From Juglans regia (taxonomy: Eukaryota; Streptophyta; Magnoliopsida; Fagales; Juglandaceae), in the NCBI RefSeq assembly GCF_001411555.2, contig NC_049911.1, positions 34,299,340-34,363,339 of the forward strand: a stretch of DNA of 64,000 nt, read 5' to 3'. The stretch's first letter is position 1, and each line of letters opens with the position of its first letter. A program made the position numbers and the translations under genes. Below the pieces are notes generated by a model. The model ran no database searches and was not told where the DNA came from. It was given only the letters and a program-made list of their open reading frames with translations. Below, piece after piece: positions 26,101 to 38,332 of this stretch.

Positions 26101-27215
26101 CTTCAGAAACGGGCTTCCCCATGGAAGTTTTCTCATCTCACTGTGCATTTTAGATTTAATTACATCCTGCTCTTCTTTTTTGTGGACTGGCCAGGTCTGG
26201 GATAGGATTGCTCCTGGTCTAGCATCTCACTTTGATTTGCACCACACCATTCTGGCTATTGCACCACGTCCTCTGCTGATTGTCAATGGTAACATTTTAT
26301 CTTGCCCTGTATGTGTGTCTTTCTGTGTGTGTTGGCTTGTGCACACAAATGGTGCCTGGGTGTCTGGAGCCAACTACCTGTTTGGTATGATCATGATTTT
26401 ATACCTATGATCTTTTAAAGAATCTGGAAGGTCCAAATAACGTGCTATATATGAAATAATGCACATGTTCCCAAATTCTGACACACCGTAATCCTTCCTG
26501 GCATCAATTTATCTGTAGATTAACTACTTATTCTTACTTTCCTACAAAATTTTACTGGGCTAGGAGGCCATTGGTGCTCTTTGGCTTTTTCCCCCATCAA
26601 TTGAATTCTCTTTGAGGTTGGTTACCTTTGGTAGTTTGTAATATGTACTTAGTTTGACGTGCTTCTTTTTACTTTTAATTTTGAAAATTTAGGTGCAGAA
26701 GATCCTCGGTGTCCACTTCCTGGTCTGAAAATTCCTGAATCAAGAGCATGCAAGGTCTATGAAGAGGCCCATTGTTTGGATAAGTTTAAGGTTTGATCAA
26801 AGCACCTGGTAAAAGATTATATAGTTGAAAACATATCAGAACATCTTCAAATTAGCTAACACTTCACGAAGACCTTTGAAAGGGAAAGAACTATTATTAT
26901 TTCCCATAACTGTTGTTATTATCATTGTGGAATATCCTTTGTGGAATGTCATTCACAAAAACACGGTCAAGTGTTCTCTTTCCTATTTCATTTTCATTGA
27001 ACTAGACAAACAAAAATGTCATCTCACAATGCATGCATTATTTCAGTATATTTCTATTGTTTCTCATTTCCTTCATGTATGCCCCTCGGTTTATAATTCT
27101 CTTATTGCATTTCCTTGACATGAAGTTGATTGCACAACCTGGAATTGGGCACCAAATGACACCGCTTATGGTAAAAGAAGCTTGTGATTGGCTTGACAGG
27201 TTCCTCAAGCAATGA
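23157..27215 (+). CDS. Alpha/beta hydrolase superfamily protein
   Basis: A serine hydrolase of the acyl-peptide-hydrolase/dienelactone-hydrolase-like class; natural substrate unknown. Exons: (23157 or 23370)-23445, 23654-23730, 23821-23901, 24325-24453, 24549-24635, 24945-24998, 25132-25222, 25363-25433, 25521-25590, 25791-25843, 26195-26288, 26693-26790 and 27126-27215. The phase is kept throughout, giving 356 residues from the ATG at 23370 or 427 from the ATG at 23157. From the shorter start, the nucleophile Ser196 lies in GITGESLGG, Asp298 in NGAEDPRCP and His336 in GIGHQM, a complete triad. The 71-residue extension from 23157 is rich in Arg, Leu and Ser and nearly free of acidic residues, so it could be an organelle-targeting peptide. 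The conserved body begins MEESIDVEKLRLHFLQVL. Confidence 0.9.
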
Positions 27216-28253
27216 ACTGTGTTGTCAAAGTACTTCTGTTTGTTGTATCTCATATTCCTCCTTGGACCTGTCTAGTACGTGTTTGGTTCAAATGATGTAT
27301 GCATGCATCAGAGACCTCGTGTTCAAAAGTCTTGTATGGCATCTGCCACTTATAAAGTTTAGTTATAAATAAGCTGCATTTCTTTCAATTTCATGTGAGG
27401 AATGCTGATGTTCATATAAAAATTACGCAGCACGGGCAATTCCTCTCTGCAGCTGGAATTGTTGCATGCTTTGTGCATACTGTTCTCTATCAGAAAGCTC
27501 GGTTCTCCACCTTATTATAGGCACCACTAGATAGTTTTGAAGTGCTTCAAATTAAGATCTTCAAAATTAGATGCAATGTTTATTGTTAGATTTTCCTAAC
27601 TCCACTCCCGTTGCCCCAAAAAAATGGGAAAAACAATGCCAAACCAAACAGAAACAGCCTCGCTTTTCAGATTAGCCATGCTCTTCAGTTTCTCCCCGGA
27701 AAATATAGAGCTCATGATCCTAAACTTCAAGCTCAAAAGTAGAGCACAGGCTATCTCACCATGTATCTCCAGTTATTTTAGTCATTTGAACATCAGTATT
27801 CCATAAAGAGCTTTCAGAGTGGATCAAGCCAAATTGCGTATCGAGGGTTGAGACACCACAGCCAATTCGGCCATTGTAAGCCAAATGGCGGTAGAAAATT
27901 CTTCAAGAGATCTTTAGTCTAGTAAGTTGGAGACAAATCTAACTCACACTGTCTATTAATTAAAAAAGATGCCATAATTTAGAAAGAAAACAAAATGCTT
28001 CCAACTAATTGGAGGGCAATAAAAGTGCAATCTCATTATCTCCATCCTAATCTAACGGGAGGTGTCCATTTTTTTCTTTTTTCTTTTTTCTTTTTCTACT
28101 CTACAATGAATGTACAAGATCGATAATCAACAGAAATGGAGGCGAAATGCAAGAATTATATATATTAAAAAATTACAGAGGAAATAAGCAAGTTAGCAAA
28201 CCAAAATAAATGAACAAAATAAAAAGCACCAAAACCAGTCATAACTTCACATG
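27216..28253. other. Convergent 3' spacer between the hydrolase and TOL9
   Basis: 3' UTRs of the two convergent genes and AT-rich spacer. I see no further gene or element here. Confidence 0.6.
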
Positions 28254-31200
28254 CTACCCAGCTCTACCAGGAGTTGGTTTCGTTGACTTCACTTTTGCCA
28301 TATCAACAAGGTCCCCAAAGAACTTGTCCTCTGGCTTAGAAGGCTTACTAGGTGGGATATAAGATGGAGTAGAAACCTGGTAGGAGTTTCTCAAGCCATT
28401 GTTGTCACCGACTGATAATCCGTACATTCTCTGTTCTAGGTATTGCACTCCTTGTGGCTGACCGTAGCCATAACCCGCATATTGGTGGTTCCCATACATT
28501 TGTTGAGAGTACATAGATGCCATCTGGGCATTTTGCATGGGCTGTGAAAACATTCCCATGTATGGCCCTCCTTGGATTGGCTGAGAGTGCCAACCCAACT
28601 GCTGGCTCTGACCAACCTGATTATTAACTGTCGACAAATGGCTGCTGCTTGGAATTGGCTCAATATACATACCTACCACCTGGTCCTTGCCCATTTGTTG
28701 AGGCACCAATGGAGAATGAGCACCACTTGGAGCATGCGTGACAACCATTTGAGTAGCTTGCACTGGTTGAGGGTATTGAGCACCTGTTACTGGAACACTG
28801 TTGTCCACTGGCTGAGCTTCCCAAGGTGGTGGTGGTAATGACGCACTGCTTTGAGCACCTGTTCAGAAGCAAGCATTGTAAGCTCCTCACATAACACCAC
28901 GTAATTACATAACTAAAGCAACCAAAATAGGGCCCAGCCAGCACATCGCTACTTATTACAAATGCATAAATAATTTCTAGCATAATTGTGATTTGGCATT
29001 ATGAAGGCGTTTCTGCCTAAAGATGGGAAAATTTGGTGAAAAGAATATGTGATAAAAGCATACACATTTCTAGCATGCAAAACATAGAATTAAGCAAGAA
29101 GTGCACCATAGACTGGCAGCTGCGGCTGCTGCTGGGCAATTTGGCCATTCCAGGCAGAACCAGCACCTTGCATGTACATTGGCTGCTGCTCATATTGAGA
29201 TGATCCAACAGTTGGGACACTTCCATTCGAGTAAAATCCACCTTGGGGAGATTGAAAATTCTGCTGCTGTTCGATTTGCGGAGCCAAGGGATTGCCCTGT
29301 CTAGTCAAATTGGCAGATTGAGTATTGACAGGATTAGGAGTGTTGTTGGTCTCTGAAAACATGTCAAAAAGAACTAAGGCATTCTGCTGAGAAATAGGAC
29401 TGGCAGGCTGTTGTCCTACCACAGGAACAAGAGCCAACGGATTTTCTGCCTTTGGTGAGCTATAGTCATCACCACTCAGCAAGTCCATTTTGGGGTCAAC
29501 TCTTGCTGGAGGAGCTGCAGCATTAGTTGCAGGAGGAGCAGGAAGCAACAGCTGGTTCAGTGGCTGCACCGCTACAGTAGTACTTGAGGAGGCTCTGAGG
29601 AAAAAAGTTCTGCTCTTAGAGCTCAAGTAAACAGAAGGTATCTAATATTTTACCAAAAACTTATATTCCTTGATGGGAAAATGAAACTCATGCAATTGTA
29701 CACTGGACCTGTGACCTTCACCTCCATCCTTTATTTGTAGGAAGGAGGAGATAGCATTTGCTCAATAGCCAGCAATAATTTTATTTTCTTTTACTAAAAG
29801 GAAAAAAAAAAAATCTATTGAATTAAAATCCAATAAATTTACATTGTCTTGTATGCAGTAAGAAGAAACATATTTGAAACAAACAACTCAAAATTTATTA
29901 AGATTTTTTACCATCTTTATATCAGATTCCACTATTAAAAAAACACGAGGCCTCCTTACTGCAGAAGAAACATACATCATATTTGCAACAAACATAAATT
30001 TAGGAGAGGTTTGGATAGTAAGTTGAGTTGATAGGCCCGTTTGTTTTCAGAAAACTTTTCAACTCATCTCATCTCATCTAATCTAATCATTACAATTTTA
30101 TCAAATTCTCATACAAAATAAAATAAACAATTCAACTTTTTCTAATCCAAAAACAAAAATAATATTAAAAAAATATATTCTAACAATATTTTATTCAACT
30201 TTCAACTTTAATTTTAGAATATAAAATATTGTTAGAATATAATTTTTTAATATTATTTTTGTTTTTGGATTTAAAAAAGTTGAATTGTTTATTATATTTT
30301 GTTTGAAAGTTTGGAAAAGTTGTAATAATTAGATAAAATGAGATGAGATGAGAGTGTTTCATTATCCAAACCACCCATTACTATCCCAGTCTTCCCTTGG
30401 GTGCCTCCTTCAAGTCGCAGTCCATTTGGGATAGGGTGTTGGAAAAAAAAAAATGGAGAGGAAACTAGCGAGTTGGAAGAGGATTCACCCAAAGGTCGTA
30501 GAGTTACATTGATAAAAAGTACTATTTCCAATCTACCAGCCTACTTCTTATTTCTTTTTCCAATACCATGCAAGGTGGTTTATCGGTTAGAGAAGTTGCA
30601 ACAAGATTTCGCAATGGTTTGTACCCCAATACATGAAGGCAGGCTGGGAATTCATAATTTGTTGGTTTTCAACAATGCTTTATCGGGTAAGTGGCTATGG
30701 ACATACCATGAGGAGAGGGGAGCTTTGTGGAGAGTTATCATAGATTTAAAATATGGTGGATTGGGGGAGGATGGTGCTTGAATGAGGTGAGTGGACATCA
30801 TGGGGTGGGGCTTTGGAAACACGTCTGAAGAGGCTGGACAAACATCCATCGATATACACGTTTTGCAGTTAGGGATGGTTCCAGAATTAAATTCTGGACT
30901 GATTTATGGTGTGGAGATCAAGTCCTTAAGGAATCTTATCCAACAATATACAGCATCACACAAAGACAGGAGGCTTTAGTAGCAGAACTCATGATCTGCC
31001 TAGTGGCTCTCCCCAATGGAATATCATGTTCCTTAGAGCTGCCCAAGACTGGAAAATTAACACATTTACAGATTTCTTTAATCTGGCGTATAATTGTAGA
31101 GTGAACGGAAGAGCTGATATGATTTTGTGGTCACCATCCAAGAAGGGAAGATTTCCTGTACAATTGTATTATAAGTCCATTATGAAACATTCTAGAAGAC

Positions 31201-32476
31201 CGTTCCCATGGAAGAACATATGGAGGACCAAGGCCCTCCCTAAAACTTCTTTTTTTGTATGGACGGCTTCATTAGGGAAGATTCTCTCACCTTAGATAAT
31301 CTACGGAAATGCCAACTCATTGTGTTGGATTGGTGTTATATGTGCAAGAACAGTGGGGAGTTGGTGGATCATTTATTACTGCATTGTGACATAGCCATGA
31401 GTTTGTGGAATGATATACTTGCTAGAGCTGGCCTCCATTGGGTGATGCTACAAAGGGTTGTGGATTTTTTGGCCAGCTGGCAAGGCATCCGAGGTACCAC
31501 TCAAATTGCAGCTATGTGGAAGATAATACCGATCTGTTGTGGTGCATATGGGTGGAGAGGAATGGTCGAAGTTTTGAAAATCGTGAACGGACAATGGACG
31601 AGATTAGAACTTTATTTTTTCATACTCTACTCCATTAGTCGATTGTAATAGACTTTAATGGCATGAACGTACATGCTTTCCTTGTATCTTTAGCCACTCA
31701 TGCATAGGTGTTGCTCTTGTATATGTCCCATGTACTTGGCTTCGCCTATTTTAATAAAATTCTTATTTACTGATAAAAAAAATAAAACATGAGGCCTCAA
31801 AAGGTGGAACTCAAAGTCAAGATGCACATACCAAGTGCAAAAGCCACACATTTCGATGAAGCACTTTCAATACCATAATTAAACCTACAATGTCAGACTA
31901 TATAAAAACCTAGGCCGTGAATATAAACATAATTTCTTAGTACGGCATTTTCTAATTGATTTTATTAGGTCATTCCCAATAACAACATGACATACCAGTG
32001 GATTTAGTCACCATATTATCAAAGAGAATGCAGTGAATGTGAACCAGCTCAAGAAAGCTTAATTACCTCCCATCAGGCTGTTTGCTTTTATCTCCGGTAT
32101 CGACCAGAAGATCATCAACATCAACAAGTCCTCTAACAGGTTCAGGGTTGGGTTTCTCTATTTGAAGAGAAGTTCCTGATGCAATTGCTTCGTGCTTGGT
32201 CAGTACACGCTGCAAGTCATCATTCAGCGCTAGTCCTTGACACAGCAGTGACTCATCCCTGAAAGAGATGAATGGAAATTACAAACCATGTTTAAAGCAA
32301 TGTACATGACATAATAACATTTCACAAGCTTGGGAGATTTGCTCACTAATGAAAGGACTATTCATAGAAATAATGCCATGCTGAAAGTCCCTACATGATC
32401 TGGCTAGACATAAATGCGTGAATCCCACATACAGACAACCACTATGTATGTGCAAGCACATAATTCGTGTGTACGT

Positions 32477-32523
<47 letters not shown>

Positions 32524-35500
32524 CTAAATTTGAGGGGAGAGGGTAACAGGTAAAGAACAAAGGCCTTACGAAGTTGAGTTAACAAGGTGCACTACTCTCC
32601 GCTTGTATGTACGACACTGTTCCACCAAGTCAACAATAACATCCTGTCTAAGCCCCTGCAAATTGAAACAAAGATTATCCAGCATGCAAATACAGATTGA
32701 TGAGATTGGAATATACCAAAAAAACAGTGACAAGTTATACATCTAGATAAAAATATTAACAAAAGTACTTGATTTTGATCTTTTTAAATTTCTTACCATT
32801 AAAGTTTTCAGTCAGCAGTAGTTTTTTTTATAAGCCATTAGCATTATAAATTAAATAGAGTATAACCCAAAGTTCCTCATAGCCCAGTTTTGATGATTTT
32901 TTAAAAGAGGTAATCAGCATCTATGTTATTGTTCCATAGTTCTAAATTTTCTTCACATATACCTCTTTGTTCGCTGGCTCTATTGCGCTCAGCATTTCTG
33001 TAAGGACATCCATGATGCCACGTGCATTCTGGATTTCTGACAGGCTAGCAAAAGAAATTTCAATTTATAAAAGAATATAAAATGATGAATCATTAGTCAA
33101 TAAAACCAACAAGAAAAGGATGAATAAAATAGTTATGCAACCCTTGGCACTGGAAAGAGTTAGTTCATGCTCAATCTAATAACATTGAATACTCAAATCC
33201 TCAGATCCGACAAACATCCCTCTGCTTGTTCTCATAATTCAAACATTTAAACCATCAGCATCGCACAGTTTCAAGTCAACATTAATTGAGCCTTGCAGAC
33301 CAAATTTACTTCCTCTCCCTATGCTTGACGATTAAATGAATGTGGCAGGTTTTTTTACCACAAACTATACCAAATTCAAGAGAGGACCAAGGACCACAAT
33401 TTTCTCATCAATTGCTTTTCAATTAATATATCGATTTCATATGTAAGTAAAGAACAGGCCAGGATACAACAATCAGCAGGAAAATCTAGGAAAAGAAGGT
33501 AGTGCATGTTTATATGAGATTTGATGACAGCCACAATTCCACATTCGATCACAGACAACTAAAGACGAAGTACCATCTTAAACAGTCAGACAAATGTGTG
33601 TTGATTAACCAAATGATTTACAGGTTTGTCTCCCTTAATGACATCAGAAAAGGAGTTGCAGATGTACCTCAAGGTTGGAAACTCAGACTCTGCAGATGAC
33701 TCAGTTGTCTCTTGCTGATTATCAAGATTGCGTAGATTATGAGGGTATGATGTCAAAGGATGTGTTTGTGGAGGTGTGAACACAGGTGCAGAACTTCCAG
33801 ATCTCTGAGGGAATACTGCCCCAGCACGCTGAAACAAATATGAGCTCTGTCTCAGAGAATGACAAACAAGATGGTCTAACTATGATCATAAGCACTATGA
33901 TGGTTTCAAAGGCAATGAAAAGGCAAAGTCAAGCTAAGTAACTATGTTTCCTCTCTAACTGGAAAAGAACTTTAAGAGAAAACACTAGGTAAATGTACCA
34001 ACAATTCTTGGTATGCAGCATAGTATTGGGGATATCTTGCCCTTGGTCCTCCAAAAGCTTCTTGCCAAGTATCTATCAGGATCAATATCTTCTCTTTGAC
34101 ATTAAATTCAGGCTACAATATGAATAAAAAATACTTATTATAACAAATGAGAGTAAATACAACATTGACCTGCAACAAAAATATTCGAGAAACATTTGTA
34201 CCTTCTTCTTCACTATTTTCACCATCTCATGAAGAACATCCTTCTCTGCTACATGCATGTGAACAATGTCCCCACAATTCTTTATGACTGTCTCCAGTAG
34301 CTAGATACAGTGACCAGACCAAAATAAAACCAATTTTAGTCCTCTGTAAGAAAAAGTTTAAAAAAACAAAAACTGATAAGCGATATGACAATTATTTCAC
34401 TGAAGCCTAACATGATGAGATTTCAAGTAGAGTTTCATGCAGACTGCCAAAAGATTGTATGACTCAGGGATGAAGCCAATACCTCCTGCATCCATCTAAT
34501 CCATTATGTTTCACAATCGTCCTAGAATTCTGATATGCATCTATATTAACTATTGAGATATAGAAAGTCACAATACTTAAAACTTGAAATACTGAAATAA
34601 TTAAAAACTGAAAAAACATTTCCAACCCAGCTGATTCGTCATATAACCCTAAGACACCTTTTTCTTTAGGAAGAGAAAAAAGATTCCAAAAAAAATTTGG
34701 AAATTGGATGTCATCAAACGGAAACATAGTTTCTGACTGAATCGTCCATTAGTGTGCTCCTTGGTTTGAGTGATGTTTAATATATATTTGTTAAATATAT
34801 AACCTCGAAGTGTTGGAATGTAATCAGGATATTCTTTCGCCATAAATGATGACTTGCTAAAAAATGTTGCCATATTTTGAAAATTGGATGCCATCAAATC
34901 CTAAAAGGGTTCTCCGACCTCTAGAAGTCCAGCTTATAGCATGAAACAAAGTAGGCTCAAAGCAAATATACATCCCTTTCTCAATTTCCAAAATATGCAC
35001 AAGATGCTTAGAGAAGTAATAAAGTAAATTTTAGTACAAGTGAGTACTCCCATCTATAAGAAGTTGAAGCACTAATGAAATTTAGAAAGATGAAGAATGG
35101 GCAAGAGCCCAACTATACAGGATATTTTGTGAAGCAGAAGAAAGAGAGCCCAAAATCTATCTAACCACATTTAGACAAGTTTTTCAAATTCATATACTTG
35201 TACATGTTCGTGTTTGTTTTTTTTTTTATATAAGTACATGTGCGTGTTTGTGTGTGTCCATGTGCGTGTTCGTATTTATATCAAGTTCTATGGACTTACT
35301 GTTAGGGCGAGAAGTTGAACTTTTGGATTCTTACTTCCAAGGCGCTTCTTTATACCTTTAACAACATCCTTCGCTTGCCTGATCATATATAATTAACCAA
35401 GAAATCCAAATTTTAGGGAAACAGAAGGAAAACACAATATTAGCAAATTATATAAATCCATTTACCCCCTAAAAGGCACACCATGCATGTGTTTCCCTCA

Positions 35501-36915
35501 GTGGCCCCATAATTTGTAGGACACAAACTCATTATAAGAAAGAACTTGTGTATGTTCCTATTGCCAAGTTCTTGAAGCTTATCATTTCCCGTTCCCAACC
35601 ATCAGAGCATTACAGAAACACAATCAAGTTAAACAAGTTTGTTCCTTAGTTTTTTTTTATGGGCAAAGTGTGTCCAAGAACAAAGTCCCGACTAATTGGG
35701 GGTGCACAGGCCCTCGACAAGGAGTTTTCTACAAGTGCACATCGGGTAATTCAAGAGGAAGTTCCCTCAATCCAATGGCCCCAAAAAAAATTGTGCGCAC
35801 CCAAGAGGATTTGAATCTTAGATCTAGAGGGAGCATACCACCAAAACCAAGGCCTTTACAACTTGAGTCAACCCCTAGGGGTTACATGTTTGTTTAGTAG
35901 TTATAACAAACAAATCTATATTGAATTGGTATACCTCTTCCTAGTAGAAAAATAGTCTTAGAAACCAGTCAAATAATTGTAATGCTAATCTTTGAAGTGA
36001 ACCTGCCTGATCATTAATAACCAATCATAGGCTTCCTTATATCACAAAAAGCCACATCATTCGAGTAAATGGTACTACTATTTCTATTTGTATTATTATT
36101 ATTATGACCCCACCCCTTTTCGTGTGGTGGAGGAGATGCCATCTGATGCTAGAGCTCATTGGCCAAGTTCGCAACATTTAGCTTACTTTTTTTGAATAGG
36201 TAATAAGAATTTCATCATAAGCGAATAAGGTGCAATCCAAGTACAACGAGTAGTCTACAAGAAAGTCAACCAGCTTGGTAACATGAACAAAACTTTATAA
36301 GTAAACTCAAACAAGTATTAAACTACAACCCAGGTTTACCAAATGCGCTCATCCCTAAATTATCCAAAGAGAGATAATCACGTAATTGACACAAATTTAT
36401 TTCACAAAAATGATGCAAAAGTCCATTAAACGGAAACATAGTTTCTCACTAAATCGTCCAGATTACATTCTAGATCCAAACCATGGCCCAAGGTACTTGA
36501 CTACTTATGCAAGCTCGTGTTGCTCCATAAGTCAATTATAAAACGCAATTTATACAAAATAAAATATTCTTAAGCTGACTATTTTTTAGGCATGAAAGCA
36601 ACGAGCCGGTCTCGTTGAGATTTAGCATTTTTCTATCCCCGCGGCAAAAAAACCCTAGATAACTAGGTTCAGACAATAAAATGATAAAGCTGCGACAATT
36701 CACAAACGTCAAATGTGCAAACAAAATACATAATTGAGTCCTCGATACACAAAAGCAGTAGGGCCGGTATCTAACAAAAACAAGAGGGGTATTGGAATCA
36801 ACTGCAACTCGTACCCAGGGTCGTGATTGAGCATATCGCAGATCTCGATGTTCATGGCCCAATCTGGGCCGATCAGCATGTCGCTTGTCGCTCGTTCCAC
36901 CATTGAATTCACCAT
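28254..36915 (-). CDS. TOL9: TOM1-like protein (TOL9 type), VHS-GAT ubiquitin-cargo sorting protein
   Basis: TOL proteins bind ubiquitinated membrane cargo and act as plant ESCRT-0-like adaptors for endosomal sorting to the vacuole. Exons on the minus strand: 36915-36815, 35378-35300, 34300-34202, 34112-33999, 33828-33668, 33044-32963, 32655-32570, 32258-32067, 29594-29107 and 28858-28254. All are in phase, giving 668 residues. The VHS domain occupies residues about 5-135 ([43 protein letters not shown]). The GAT domain lies at about 180-270 ([30 protein letters not shown]). A Gln/Pro-rich tail follows with [10 protein letters not shown] and ends in [19 protein letters not shown]. The length matches the Arabidopsis TOL9 class. 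The 2.5-kb intron 32066-29595 carries a LINE piece and a hairpin MITE; the first intron carries a SINE. Two other introns share a short repeat. Confidence 0.92.
30003..30375. mobile_element. Family-1 MITE pair forming a long hairpin, in TOL9 intron
   Basis: The left arm (about 30050-30210, CTCATCTCATCTCATC onwards) and the right arm (about 30222-30373, ending GATGAGATGAGAG) are near-complements of each other over about 150 bp. The outer edges GGTTTGGATA (30008) and TATCCAAACC (to 30373) are inverted repeats. An inner edge GGCCCGTTTGTTTTCAG resembles the terminal repeat of the element at 18747. This may be one foldback element or one family-1 copy inserted head-to-head into another. Confidence 0.7.
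30400..31783 (+). mobile_element. LINE (non-LTR retrotransposon) 3' fragment in TOL9 intron, antisense to TOL9
   Basis: Broken plus-strand frames match the C-terminal end of plant L1-type reverse transcriptase ORF2. They read [17 protein letters not shown], then [20 protein letters not shown], then the zf-RVT block [20 protein letters not shown], and [19 protein letters not shown]. Several frameshifts and stops make it dead. It ends with an A-rich tail (ACTGATAAAAAAAATAAAA) before 31783. AAAACACGAGGCCTC at about 29939 and AAAACATGAGGCCTC at about 31784 flank the whole MITE-plus-LINE block and look like a target-site duplication with one mismatch. Confidence 0.85.
32475..32521. repeat. Compound (CG)n(GA)n microsatellite in TOL9 intron
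   Basis: About seven GC units (32476-32489) run directly into about sixteen GA units up to 32521. It lies in the intron between the exons starting 32258 and ending 32570. Confidence 0.95.
35650..35886 (-). mobile_element. tRNA-derived SINE in TOL9 first intron
   Basis: Read on the minus strand the element starts near 35886 with CCCTAGGGGTTGACTCAAG, which contains an A-box-like TTGACTCAAGTTG. It has a B-box-like GATTCAAATCC about 45 nt later and ends in an A-tract (the poly-T at 35650-35658 on the plus strand). The order A box, B box, body, poly(A) is the plan of plant tRNA-related SINEs. The flanks GTTTGTTCCTTAG and GTTTGTTTAG may be a decayed target-site duplication. It has the same orientation as the host gene. 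Confidence 0.75.
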
Positions 36916-37469
36916 CTCTGTTCACCGCCAAAAAAATCGATCCTAATAATGAAACCCGAATCCAGCTACCGAGCACACACTTTTCACTCGAGATCGCAGA
37001 GATTTCACGCAATAAAATCCCGGCGACTCTTTCTCGCTCTCCCTCTCGTTTCTACTTTTCTGTTTGTGAAAAGATTTTCGTTTTCTTTTTCTTTTCTTTC
37101 TTGTCCTTCTAGGCTTCTACTTTTATTCGGGCTTTCCAGTCAGAGAAGGAACTTAGAGACAAGCCCACTCATAAAGGGCCGCGTTTCTCTACTCGTGAGT
37201 CACGCGTGCCGGTACTGATGTGTACTCTCCCGATACCGTTGGTTTAGCAGACGCTTTGTGTCGTTCGTCGTTCGTCGTTCGTGTGGTCCTAACTCCTAAG
37301 CCCCTAAAACCCCTGTTACGGGAGCCACCCGGTAGGGCTTGCCAGTTACGGAGATTATCTCCTGCAGATTAACTTTACGACGTAATTTATTTTAGAGGCT
37401 GCTCTGCCAGTAGCCCGCTCATTTTGACCTTCAGGACATTTTGATTTTTTGATTTATTATTTTTATTAT

Positions 37470-37585
37470 TTAAAAATATTTTTTAAAAATATATAAAAAA
37501 AATATTAATATACTAATAATCACTCCTTTAATTATTAAATAAAAAAAATTAAAATACAAAGATATCAAAATGAATTAACAAGTTA
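37470..37585. repeat. Dispersed AT-rich repeat, family 3 (copy b)
   Basis: It carries AATATTAATATACTAATAAT followed by TTAATTATTAAATAAAAAA, matching the copy at about 13520-13620. Boundaries unclear. Confidence 0.4.
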
Positions 37586-38094
37586 AATGGATAAAGTAAT
37601 ATTTTTTTTTTTGTTTTATTCTCATTACTTAGTATATACGGTACATTATTTATATTATTTAAATAATAAAATTTATTTTTTAAAATAAATGATCATACAT
37701 AAGCACTTTGCTGAATACTGCACATGGAATTAAAAATATAATTTTTCTGTAACACGTGAAAGTTTTTTAATCTAAATTTAATTCCATTATGTTTACTTGC
37801 TTCATTTTGTGTTTACAACTTTGAAATGATGCTTCTACTACACTAGTCGATCTTTTTAGTCAGTAAAACATGGGGTCTTGACTCTTATCGATATAAAATG
37901 GGGACAAACCAGTTGCAATAAATTCTATGAATGGAGCATTTCCAGTAATATAGATTTCAGCAGCTCGTTGCTTACGAATGAGACGAAAGTAAATGGACCG
38001 CAATATTTATTTAACACGAATATGACTACTCAATTTAACCAAGAACAAAGTAGAACTAAATTAGTGGACACAAATCTCGTTTCTTTAATATCTT

Positions 38095-38332
38095 TTAAGG
38101 ATATATTTGGATATCAAGATCTTATCAATTCATTTCAAACCAATCATTAACATGATTGATTGATTTTTCAAATTTTCGTAAAAAGTTTAAACTCATCTCA
38201 ACACAATTTATATATTCAACATATATCTCAACTTATTTATATTTAAACACATATCAATAGAACTTACAAAATACTACTATTCACAAATTGACTCAAATTA
38301 TCTGAAATCACCTAAACATCCAAACACAGTCT
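38095..38332. mobile_element. MITE-like segment
   Basis: The left end (ATATTTGGATATCAAGATC) and the right end (CACCTAAACATCCAAACAC) carry the TTTGGAT/ATCCAAA inverted ends seen in other MITEs here. The core has AAACTCATCTCAACAC, related to family 1 but diverged. Non-coding. Confidence 0.45.
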
